From Puffinus mauretanicus (taxonomy: Eukaryota; Chordata; Aves; Procellariiformes; Procellariidae): DNA of 64,000 nucleotides. The translations under genes and the position numbers were made by a program. Positions within the stretch are counted from its first letter, which is position 1; each line of letters opens with the position of its first letter. Below, in pieces: positions 36,251-48,330 of the stretch. The notes under the pieces were generated by a model, which did not search any database, was not told the origin of the DNA, and worked only from the letters and a program-made list of their open reading frames with translations. Location: positions 1,240,001 to 1,304,000 of the forward strand of contig JAJKFH010003165.1 of the NCBI GenBank assembly GCA_023333565.1, in the 5' to 3' direction.

Positions 36251-38165
36251 ACTACCTAACTGGGTGGAGCTGCTGAACTCCATGGCACAACTGGTCATCT
36301 TGTTTTCCCCAGCAGGAAGGTTTCTGAAGCTCATGAGAGGTATGTGCTGAGACAGCAGGCACTGGCGTGCACCACATGCCTAGAAATGTTGCCGTCTATG
36401 TTAGCATCTCACCCAGCGTAAAATTAGCTCCACAGAACTGACAGCACAAAGAAACAATACAGGGCGGTTTGGATGGTAAATATTTACAGACTGTCAAGTT
36501 GAATTGCAACAGCATTAACTCTACTGCTGGGTTAAACATAGTTGATTCAGAGTCCTGAAGCCATGAAGTTGATTTACTTTATGAATAAAAAAGATGTTCA
36601 TTCCTAAACAGACATACATCTGTGAGGATATACTCCCCCCCCACCACCCCCAAAAGTAAGTATTTAAGAAAGAGTTCGAAAAGTTTTCTTCAAAGTCACC
36701 ACCAGGCAATTTTTCCCCTCTCATCAGCTCTGTCAGGGCAGGCAGACACATAGGCACATTTGAAATCCAAGTAGGCAGCGAGCAATGTTTTTCAAACTGG
36801 TCTTTGTGATCTACTGTGGCATTAATAGGAACATTTCGATGCCTACAAGTTCACAGGACACTGCATGAGATTATACTCCTGCTAAAATATGTAAACATGA
36901 TTTATTTATCCCTTTTTCTGTTAAATACTAAGTTTGAACAATCATTTTAAATTCTTTAAGCATCTTATGACCAACTGATGAATAAGCGTATATAGCTGCA
37001 TATAAAAAGGAGAAAAGGGAGATATGCAAATATATGTATACACACATACGATGCAAGAGTGAAGTATTGCTTTCCCACCGCACTTCAATTCACCCATATG
37101 TATGTAGCTTTCCACTACCGGCATTCTTCTTCCCAATTTCATTATTTTAGAGCTAGACCTCTGATTTTATTACAAGTTTCATGATTACGTCTTTTAATGA
37201 AGCTTCCCTAAATCTTGCTTTTTTATGATAACTTCCATTCTGATAGAAAAAGAAGTGTCCAGGACTTAAAGCAGAGAAGGACAATTTTTAACTATGCAAT
37301 ACCATGGCAGAAGAGAACATGCATAATGATTTTTAAACCAGTCCTATTAATGGGAGAGCTGAAAAACTTTTAATTGCCCTTCTGTATTTATTCTTAACCA
37401 CATTTTAAAAAATCTACTTCTACTGCCCCAAATCACAAACTTAAAAAAAAAAATCCTTCCAATTTTTGTTTACCAAGAGACAGAAAATGAAACGTGCTGC
37501 TTCTTTTCCTAAAAGCTGCAAGGGGTCTAGCAATGATTTTAGCAGAAGGCATAAAAAATTTTCAAGTATATAGTAGAAAGGCATCAGAAAGTCCAAATAC
37601 TGCATTGCTTACCCAGCAATGGAAAAAATATATAGACAGAATCAAAATGAAAGAGAAATACGTCACATTAATAAGTCTGCACAACCTCTTCTTTTTAGCA
37701 TATGTTGCTCAAGGCTTCACTTCTTCCAACACATACATTAAGCCACTGTGTAACTGAGTACCTCGCTGCCAAAGAGTCCTTGCTGGTGTTACACACCTAC
37801 TTGGTCTTCTCTACTACTTGGTGGCAAAATACAAGCTACCTTGAAATACAAGCAAGATCCCTGCCCCTCTTAAGTTGTGACTTTTTCTGTATCTTATCCT
37901 TTAAAGTATAACTTTTTAAAGAAACTATTTGTGCCTACTTCTTTTGTACATCTCCATGGACTCTCCTTCACTCTCCCGTAGCAGACTTCTTGTGGCTGCT
38001 CCCTTTGGTTCCTATTCTAAGCAACACCTTGATTTCTTTTCAGACGCCAAGACAGAGACTTGCAAGTTTCTTCTTTCTGGATGAACTACACACGACAGAT
38101 TCAAAGAGTAAAGCAGATCAGCGCTTGCACTATGGGACAGTGGAAACTTGATGGGATCCTCCCCC

Positions 38166-38189
38166 AGATACAGTTTAAAATCTGTATCT
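38166..38189. repeat. Perfect 8-bp hairpin
   Basis: AGATACAG, loop TTTAAAAT, CTGTATCT. Confidence 0.75.
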
Positions 38190-38952
38190 CAAAATTTGGC
38201 ATCTAGATTAATTTCCCTCTCAGATTCAGACGTGTTTTTATAACTTTTGCCAGCCAATCTCACTGGTAACGCCAAAGGATTTTTAAAATACATCATTTGT
38301 AATGAGAGTACAATTAAATAGCTAAAATGTAAGTGACATGAGAGTCCTTCATTAAGGACTTTTTTAAGTAGGAACAACATCATTTTGTAGCCAGGCCTTG
38401 TTTAGCAACAACTTGTGTTACTCCTGCATCCCACTGCCACATCAAGAGGCAATGGTGACTCAAAGAGCCCTGGTGACAAAAAGCATCACCCTTGTGAAAC
38501 AGGTAACATTTGCAATTGTGCCTTTAAGAAGTAACTCAATCCTCAGAACGCACTTTTCGCTGATAGTTTTGAATGGCTGCAGAGCTGCACAGTTTCTCTG
38601 CTGCCATTTCTCTGCACCCTGACCACCACCTGCCATGAAGCGTGGCAGAGTTGGTGATAGCCTTCCTTCAGCTGCGTCCTCCTGATGCAGCCACGAGAAT
38701 GCCTGACTCCCAACAGCCTGCCTCCAGGGAAAGCAAATCTGTTGGTCCTTCAAACCTCTCCCCTCCTCCTTCAACAGGCCGAGCAAAAGCCTCCTCCCCT
38801 GCCACGAGCTCTACGGGGTGACAAGAGCCATGGGAGGCACGGGCTGAGCCCCAGCCAAGAGCGGGAAGGAAGCGGTGTGGGGCACGAGTGGGAAGCTTCA
38901 GCCTTGCTCTCAAAGTGCAAGAGCTTCACTTAAGTCCCCTGAACTTTCCTCC

Positions 38953-38982
38953 ATGAGTTTGCGTTTGATGAGTTTGCGTTTG
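38953..38982. repeat. 15-bp tandem duplication (two perfect copies)
   Basis: ATGAGTTTGCGTTTG occurs twice in direct tandem. Confidence 0.95.
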
Positions 38983-39568
38983 GCAGCATTGAGTTTAAAT
39001 TAAACTAAAATGCCTCCCACCCAGTTCTGGTCTCTGGGTCACCATCCTCTGTTAAGGATGGGTTAGGCATTTGTCCTTAAGCATGGGGCAGCCACTGAAC
39101 TGAAATGTTTGTTGTCCTTGACATCTAGCCCTGAGCCCCATTAGTAAGTTTTGAGCTGTCTTTACCATGGCAAAAGCCGTTCCCTTGCTGCCAGCCCTCA
39201 GGGCCTGCTTCCCTGGAGCAGCCGTAAGATGCGGTAGTTAGACCCAGCACAGCCTGTTACAGCCTCCGCATAGGGACTGCCCTAAATCAATCACAAAAAT
39301 GTCACCAGCAAAGAGATCAAACCTCCATATTGCTTGTTATCGCACATTCCCTTTTATCTGTTAAAAAGAGGATGCTGCTCACTTCCCTTCAGTCTCGTCT
39401 CCCAGTTCCTCAGGAGTTTATAAAACCCTGTTGTGATTTTCTTTTGTTGTTGCTGCTGTTGCATTTTCTTCCACCTTCCCCCCGCCAAAAACCTCCGGGA
39501 AGGCAGCCATCACACTCTTCCAGGGTGCACGTTTTATAACTGCTCTACTTCCTTTTATATTTTCTTCT

Positions 39569-39586
39569 GTGTGTGTGTGTGTGTGT
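39569..39586. repeat. (GT)9 microsatellite
   Basis: Nine uninterrupted GT units followed by CTGCGC. Confidence 0.95.
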
Positions 39587-39899
39587 CTGCGCACGCCACC
39601 TGTATCTTCGTTAATATTTACTGGCTGTTGGGGAGGAAAGCGCTTCTTAATTTACTGGCATATTTACCTCATGTGCTTTGCTGCACACAGAGTCATAAAA
39701 CAGTGTCCTTCTCCATTCAAACAATGCAAACTTCATCTGACACCAAATTTCCCTTGCCACCCCTCTACACCTTTCGTTACTCGCTCGGTGCACAAAACAA
39801 TTTGCAGTTGCACAGATGCATAACACAGCGATCCTTGAATATATTTCTTGGCTCCCTCGCCCACCTTCCTTCTCCCTCCTTCACCCTGTAGCTTGACTA

Positions 39900-40130
39900 C
39901 CACGAACTCTGAAGAGCCGGCGAGCTCAGTGCTCCTTTCCCGCTTTACTGCAGCCGGCTTTGAGAGCTGCAAAGCAGCGAGCCGGGGAGCAAGGGCAGCC
40001 TCTGTGCCACCCCTCCCTCCATGGGGAAGCGCAGTCCCTTCCCTCGAGAGGCAGCGGCAAAGGGGGACAAGCAGGGAAAGGGGACGTCAGTTCCAAGGCG
40101 CAAGTCTTCCCCTACCACCGCCCAAGGCAC
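39900..40130. promoter_or_regulatory. Short CpG-enriched, GC-rich block
   Basis: About 13 CpG in 230 bases at roughly 60% GC, including GCCGGCGAGC, AGCGAGCCGGGG and a CRE-like GGGACGTCAG. It is shorter than a standard CpG island. It could be a weak promoter or enhancer; no transcript evidence can be seen. Confidence 0.25.
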
Positions 40131-42738
40131 TGAAGCTAAACACTTCCCCTAAGTACAAGCACAGGCCTGCAGGCAGAGACTTGCTCTGTTTGTGCGCTTT
40201 ATGAGGCTCTTTTTTTCTGACTGCAAATTTGGCTTCTTTGATAATTTTCTTAGTTGGTTTTATTTAAACCGGTATCTTCCCTCTTGCCACGCTAATCGTA
40301 TTTGACTCTTGATCTCCTCTTCCACTGCCTCCTCATATGGAGCCAGGCACACATTTGTTTCACCAGGCTCTGCTTGCTTGGGGAGCTTCCCATGGACTGT
40401 CCGTCATCCTTCTCTGCTGCTCCACTCCGCACCCCTCTCACCAGCCTGAATCCCTCACCAGCTTCCACACCTGCCTCCACAATTTGTGATTCCCTCTCTT
40501 GAATGAGCCTCATTACTCACAAACCAATTCAGTACCCGTGCTGCAAGCACTTCTCTGGGAAGTGCTCCCCTTCACAGAGGAGGCAGAGCTGTTCCAGGTA
40601 AGATGGAGATAGCTACAAACACTGCTTCCTCTCTAACAGGGAATTAAACTGCAGGAGCTTCCTTCTCAAATCAGACTTTATCAAATTATTCCAGGTCCTG
40701 AGTCATCTGTGGATGAGTTCATCAGGGTCTGCTTCATCATCTAGAAAGGATAAAATGTGATTTCAGAAATTCTAAACAGGCTTTTAGAGATAAATTGGCA
40801 GTGTCCTTCAGTCCTTGACTGGGAGAAATGGTGACTCCAGTTCACTTTATCATCTCCTTCTTCCCCTGCCTCCCCCAAACACATGAAAGTGTGCACATAC
40901 ACACACATACATGCATTATCAGAGCTCATTCCAGAAAGAAATCTCTTTATTGTTCCCACATGAGGACTGCAGGACGAGGTGCTAAGAGGGATAGGGCAGA
41001 GGGCTAGGAAATACTGTAATTCAGGGCTTGTCCTCCCAACAAGCTGAATGGAAAACAGAATTTGAAAGCCAGTTAAACTCCAGAATAAAAAAAAGAAGAA
41101 AATCCGTGGCTGAAAATGGCATCATGAGTTACTACTTAGTTCCCAAATAAAGTCAGCTGGTTCCTGACTCCCCTTCTCCCTTCCCAGGATGATGAAACTT
41201 CGAACATTCCAACACCGTTTAAATAGACAAAATACATCTTAAATATGACAGATTCCATATGAAAAAGTTCAGTTGAGAACCTGTTAAGCTGAATTTCATC
41301 GTAAAATGACACATCATATTTACCAAGTGGTATCTGAAAGATTAAGATAATATTCAAATATTTTTGAAGTATTGCAAATTGAATATAAATAAGAATTTAT
41401 ATGCCTTATTGATCCCAAGATTTTACCGATATAGACTTTCTAAAGACAACTATTACTTTAATACATATGTCTACTGAAGAACCACATGCAGGCAACCACC
41501 AGAGAAACCTTCCCACATGCTTTGGGAAGGTCTGCCAGCGCCCCAAGAGAAACATGGCAACATCTTCCACCGACAAAGCAACCAGACACTTAATTTTTAC
41601 TTCTCTAAGCAGAGCAAATTTATTGAACTTGATAGGAGTTGAGAATGTCCACGAGTTACCATAAGCTGTTGCATGCCTCCTCTTAGTTACATTCAGAAAA
41701 TGTACTCATCTAGGAAGCAAAAAATAGGACACCAGTTCAATCTGTAGTTGAGAAACAAGCAAAACAGGGCAAAAATTATTGCAAGGGAGCCAGTTAACAA
41801 GGCTAACTGTGCTCACTTTTTATTGTAACACATTGAGTCCGTCAGCTTTTTTTACCTTGTATGTAAACACATGAAATGCATAAGCAAAACAAATACCACG
41901 AATGAAACTGCACTGCTTTGGGAACGTAACAACCAGCTTGAGTCCCAAAAAGGTCAGTCGGGTGAAAGCCCAACACTTATTCCAAGTACGCCATCGCTTA
42001 TATCACTGGGCCACATTTCATCCCACATATTCTTCAAAAAAAACCTGAGTATTATCAGCTGTTAAGATACCTGTCTGAGTGCATATTGCACCTACCAAGA
42101 CTAGCCCAGTTAAAATGTTTTAAACTCACTTACCTGGAAGCACTGGATAGAGGAGAGAAACTAAACCCTCTATCAGCCTAAGAAAAAGTAGGAAAACAGC
42201 TTCTGCCAGAAAAATACCCAGTTTGTACCCTCACTGAATTCAACGCATAAGAAATGTCTCCCTGCTTTCTCAGCACCAACTCAGATGATCTAATTAGTTT
42301 AAAGTCATTGGACCAATGCTAATTAGGGAGAAAGAAAGAGGTGGGGGGGATACACAGGTATATCCTTTCATTCCTCCATTTGTATAGGAAGGGATGTAAA
42401 GCAAAATCCAAGAAAACTAACCCAAAATCTGGGAAACCCCAAGCTCAGCCAGGGCCCCCCTTATGAAAAGGGATGTTAATAGTTTGTGTCCTAATGATGG
42501 TGAGACACCCATGTCCATTTTTCAAGGCATGATCGTGAGGGTTATGATTTCACCCCCAAACCCAGCAGTCCAGAAAAATCCTGGGAGCAGGGGCTGACTG
42601 GCCAGGCCATGAGCTGCCAGGTGAGACACTGTCCCGTGAACCAGTCCCCCACGGCAAGGTGCCACTGGCTGTCCCTGGAGCATGGATGCCAGCAAGCCCC
42701 ACGCTGCGGGATCAAGAATCACTGCTTGGGTTCAGAGG

Positions 42739-42762
42739 AACCTCAAGAAAAACCTCAAGAAA
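42739..42762. repeat. 12-bp tandem duplication (two perfect copies)
   Basis: AACCTCAAGAAA is repeated head to tail with no mismatch. Confidence 0.95.
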
Positions 42763-43256
42763 AAGCTGCTGATTTTAAAGTATCAGGAAATATTATTTTA
42801 GAATTTATTTCAGCTATTGCTAAGTGGCATTCTTTCAGGGTTCATTTTCTTAATACCCTGAAACTGTGTGCTATAATAGAAGAGATGAATTATCCATTTT
42901 TTAACCTTGCTTTGCAATAAGGAGCAACAAATGATACTTGGATCCCACAAGGACAAAGTCTTTATAGAGGCCGCTCAGTCATATTTTTGAGATGTCTAGT
43001 CCTAAGTTTTGAAAGCTCCCTGACGTTGAAAAACACACTTTATTTACATCTAGCAAGAGGGGCTAGCACAGGCCCTGGTGACAGCAGAGTGGCACCAACA
43101 GTGACCTCCCTTCGTGGTGGCCACACACCCGTAGCCTCTGGCAAGCCATGAGAGGTATGGGGAACACAACAGGGGATGCGGGCATGGCCTGGACACCTTT
43201 CTAGGGGTGGAAAGTAAATAACTAGGTGCAAAGGTTTTAATTCCTCATTAAAACAA

Positions 43257-43268
43257 ACACACACACAC
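43257..43268. repeat. Short (AC)n microsatellite
   Basis: ACACACACACAC within A/C-rich text. Confidence 0.9.
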
Positions 43269-46200
43269 AAATAAAACAAAACCACCCCAAACACCTCCCG
43301 TGGAGCACGGACTTACTCTTCCCCAACTGCCCGCAGAGCTGTTTTCCCAAATACAGGGGCACTGAAGTACCCTGTTGCGTTTGTAATTTTCTCTCTGAGA
43401 GTCTGCCTTAAGATAAGGATGATTTGTCTCATACTGGATGAAATGTTTATATTTCCAGATGTGTCTTTTGATGCTTTTATCCCTCAGTTTGCTGGGTAGA
43501 AGATCAGAAGTCCAGTTACAATGGTACCAGGCCATATCAAATACAGCAACATCACTGTATTACTTTCCAAAAAAGTACATGCTTGAAGCCCTTGAATCAA
43601 TTCTCTATTGATTACTTAAAAAGGGCAGCTGTTTTATTATAAAAGCACTTGGAGAGTCTTCATTTTTCTCTAAATAGATATATACTTTCCTAATTGAGAT
43701 TTTTAAAACCTTCTCTTCCAAAACTCATCTTTCATCTGAAAATGATACCTAAAGCATATCTAAGAGACATCAAACTCCACCCCCCTGCCAGCCTGCAGCC
43801 CCATATTTAAGTTGCTGTCCTGAGTTGCATGAAGTCACGCAGAGATGCTGCACAGAAAAGAAGCAGTGCAAGAGTGAAATACCATCAGCAAAATTTTTAT
43901 TTCCGAGTTAAAGGAAACGGTTGAATGATGCACCAGAAGAGAGATCAATCTTGAGCATTCTGTACTCTTCTCCTTTCTTGGAGCAGCAGTAAAGCAAGGA
44001 GACATTTTTCCTTGGAAAGGAATGACAAGCTGAAATATTCCTTCAGGCACCACATTCCTCATTTCTCTTTTTATCAGACAGCAGGATTTATTTCATTTAG
44101 CTGGGACTAAACTTGTTATAGTGGCATCAATGACAGAAATGAGGTAGATAGCAGAAAAGAAATTGTGGAACCCCTCTGCATAATAAAATAATTTGACTTA
44201 TAATGCATCCCCAACACACCTGCCATGGGGGTTTAGGGTGGCAGGTACTGTGACCTTCAGCAGATAAAATCAACAAATGATAATGAAATAATCACTTATA
44301 AGAACTGCAGAAGTTCTAAATCACCTCATTATTTCGCATCCTACCAGATATCTTCTTATGTCTAAAATGAAAACGAAAAGGAGACAGATTTAAGCAGAGA
44401 TAAAGCAGACTCCATAGCTTCCCCACCCTTCTTTTTTAATTTAAAGTAAAAATGCATTCCTGAGGGAACTTCTGATAGTAGATCTCTACCTACTCAGAAA
44501 ACAGTGTAATGAGAGTCAGTGGCTGGAAACGATAGCTAGATGAATTCAAATGAAAAATGGGGGACACATTTGTATCACTATAAAACAGGTAATTAGCCAG
44601 GGGAATCACTTTAAGACATGAAATCAAACCTGGATTAAAAAAAACCATAGGTAAACCAGAAAATATAGGCTCACTGAAGAAATCAATGAGTGCAAATTTT
44701 TTAACTGTGCAAGAAGTCACATCAAAAGATCAAATTAGTTCACAAACTTTACCAGGTGATCCATGATGGCGTAAACAAAAAGAAGATAAGATGATTTAGG
44801 ACATTCTTAAGGTAGGTCAGCATGGATCTGTGGGAAACAGGCCAGTCTTTCTTTGCTCCAGATCTTATCTGAGTTAAAATTCAACAATTGCACATCTGAA
44901 AAATTGTGCGGCTCCCAGAATTAGTAGGTGGCTCCAGGGGAAGCATGGAGCAAAACAGTGAAGAGGAGGAAGGATGGTTATTTCCCAATTAGAATATGGA
45001 CCAGTCAAAAGGGAATAAAGCAGAGAAATGGAAGAAAAATTCAAGTTTCACTATGCCACTTAAAAGAAATAGGTTTAACTACTCTTTGTTAAAAAACACT
45101 TAGAGAAGGAACATATAGAGAGGACACGATGGTAGAACAGGAAGAAAAATCCTAGTTCAGTGAGCTTTCAACTCTCAAAAATATGTATATATCATAAATC
45201 CTGATAAGCAACACTACAAATGTTTAAGTTCAGATTCCTCTTCCTTCTAGGCACAGAGTTACAGAATAGCTGCAAATATAAACACCCTACTCAAAGACTA
45301 TAAATTTTTCTCTCCAAACAATCTGCAACCCAATTTTAGAGGCTGCAGTGAAGAATCCCAATATTGCTTGTCCCCACAATTGCTAAAGCTTGTCCATGGC
45401 TACCAACAGCCTGCTCTGTTTGAAGGACAGAGTAGCCCTTGCCCATGCCCTTCTGATGCCACCTGAAAATAATCATCCAAACATTCACATTGGACTTTTT
45501 CCAAACACTTCAGATCTGCCATGCAAACCCAAACATTTCCAAATTACTTTCTGCCTGGAAATCAGACAAACCCATTGGATTAAACTCTACTTTCTTTAAA
45601 GCAAACCAGTTGGAAGCTGAGTTACTTTGAATTTGATTATATTGCATAATTGAGCCCTTTGTATCAATACATGAACACTACCCATTACACCGAAAAACAT
45701 ATGAGCTTCTGAATTTCATGTCATTTCTTCTAATGCCATCTTATATTCTAAGCACAGTAATATTTTCAAGAAAGATGGTACGGACAGCACTAGTGCATCT
45801 GGATAAAAAGCATAAGTTTCCTCTTATTATTTTGCAGAAACAGTATTTGTCAACTCATTGGAAAGCTTTCATAATATTCCTGCATTAGCAATCCCTTCAT
45901 GCTGTAAAATTACTGTTAAAATTCAGATGATAATATAATAGACCTTATGCTTCAGTCTGCACCTATTCTTCCCTATTTTTCACTAAATTTGAGCAGATCA
46001 ATGTAATGTTGCATGAAAATAAACCAAGCACTGTGTTGAGACAGTGCAGCATCCGTTAGCTGAATGTCAAAGATTTTTAGATTTCTTTTATCAAAAATAT
46101 TCTTTATTCTAACGTACCCTACGTTACCTCTTTTACTCACACGTACCACATTGCATTTCTGCCATATTGAAGCTGCTCAAAGGAACCAGTCAAAAAATGT

Positions 46201-47753
46201 TCCAAGCAAAATACTATAATTTCATGCTAAATATTTTAAATAAAAAAATACAAATATGGAATACAAAGCCCAAACGAAAAAGCAATCTCATGCCTAGAGA
46301 ACGTCTATCGTACGCTGCTGCTATAGGGAAAGAAGCCTGAGCCGAGGCAGACCAGGAGGGGCTGAGGCTGATGGAGAGCCGCAGCTTCCACTGTGGTCAA
46401 GTGAATGAACCTTCCTGCTGATTGAGAGCAGCGCAGACAAACCCCCCTCACTTCGTTTCCATCTTTACCTCTGACATCAGAACAACAACCACAAAATAAC
46501 CCTCAAACATTAAGGCATCTGGCATTTCAGAGTTTGAAAGCTGGCACATTTAGCACGGAATGAAATATGGGTACTTACTGCTAGACATTAATCCCTGGCA
46601 TATTTGGCAATTATGGGGATGAAGAGTAACTTGTTCATTATCCAGTTCAGAGCAGTGGAGAGGAGGTTAGGTAGTACTGCATGACATACACAACTTAGGC
46701 TGTTACTCCAACTGGAAGACTAAATTGTAACACATTAGATTTTGTGAAAAGAGAAGAAATATAATACTTTCTTAGCTTCCATCTATCATCTTACAAAAAC
46801 TGCATTAAAACTGAGTTCTTATGAATGCTTATTTACAATATTATACCCACTCAACTCTCTATTATCTATGGGAAAAAAAAATTGAGATAATGGGATTACA
46901 GTGGGACAAGGGAAAAATACCTGCCCAAAACAAACTGACCTGTACAGAGTGAATTCAGATGTCTCTTCATCCATGGCATGATGCATTCACAATCCAGACA
47001 AACTTATTCAAGCAAATTAATAAACTTTTGCATGATACATGCATTACTATTTTCATGATAAAATGTAAAAAACATGCTATAGACTGTTTAATAAGGATTT
47101 TGATTGCATTGTCTATACTCTGTCAACTAACTCATCATGCCAAGACTACTTCAAGAAGTTTAGGGCTTTCAAACACCTACAATTAAAAGAATATGAATGG
47201 AAATATTTTTCCCTGGGAAACCTTCACTTCACATGCTTGTTTGATCCTACTGTCTTGTATCAACAAGATCTAATTTATTTTTGGGACAGTTTAATTTTTT
47301 TCTGGATCTAATATCAGTTCTAGCAAAGGCAACAACTTTCTAATTTCTAGAGTTATGAAACTTTCATTAACGTATGCTTTAGATGATCTCCAGGTGCATC
47401 ACCACTGAGTAATGCAATTATTCCAAATTAATGCAATGTGTCATTATAAATTCTCTTTCCTTATTAATGAAATGCTATATAAAAACCCCTAGTAATGCAT
47501 AGAAATCTCAGCTTCTTTCTTCAAAATATAATCTGAAACTACATTTTTTGCTTGAGGTGCACAACCTGGAATACGTTGGCAATATTATACAGTTTTATAT
47601 ATGACAGCAACTAAAGGAAAAAATAATACAATATAAAGAATAACTCTGGACCGCAAGACATTGAAATTGTATGATGAAAAGCCAACAGTCTTCACTGTTT
47701 AATATTACTATATGGGTAATTCAGCACATATTAAACTATCGTACTTATTTTCT

Positions 47754-47766
47754 TTTTTTTTTTTTT
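47754..47766. repeat. Poly-T run
   Basis: Thirteen consecutive T; a second run of fifteen T lies at 47956-47970. Confidence 0.9.
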
Positions 47767-48300
47767 GTTTAAAAGTAAAGACCAAAAAAGCATCAGAAAT
47801 TTTTGCAATATAGATTCCCATGTTCTTCTCTTAATATGCAAGTTTTGGATATAAATTCCTCAGATTACAACTGTTTATTCTATTGTGAAGATATTTTAGA
47901 GAACCAAAAAACATTATTCCCTTTTTCGCTTTTGATGAAACCTATTCTACCGTGATTTTTTTTTTTTTTTATCTTAGCTGAGGCTTGTATAAGAAAAGAT
48001 AGGTTGGCTGTTCATGTATCATATTTTTCTAAATTGTAGTAATACAGTTGTTTAATGCACAGCAGTTTCTTTTGGAGTAAGTATGTTGACTTTACAATAC
48101 AACAGTCAGCATGCAGGTATACATTCAGCATACTGATCTGGCATCCTGCTATATAAAGTATTCTCTTACATCTGTCTTCTTTTTAACTATTAAGTAACAC
48201 TTTGGGAAACATCCAAAAGAACTAGCCTTAGGAGAGTAATCTAATGAGGTTTCCTCTGCTCTCAATGGACAGAGATTTCATCCAGGAGCAAGCCAGAAGA

Positions 48301-48330
48301 GGAAGGTGGAACACATTTTTTCCACCTTCC
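48301..48330. repeat. Perfect 11-bp hairpin
   Basis: GGAAGGTGGAA, loop CACATTTT, TTCCACCTTCC: a purine arm facing a pyrimidine arm. Confidence 0.85.

Noticed and set aside
39433..39891. 152-codon plus-strand open frame
   Set aside because: It contains the (GT)9 microsatellite translated as alternating Cys/Val and a Cys-rich low-complexity start. Overlapping frames are also open, so it is compositional.
47956..47970. Poly-T run as a Pol III terminator
   Set aside because: No A-box/B-box promoter or tRNA/5S-like sequence upstream; simple homopolymer.
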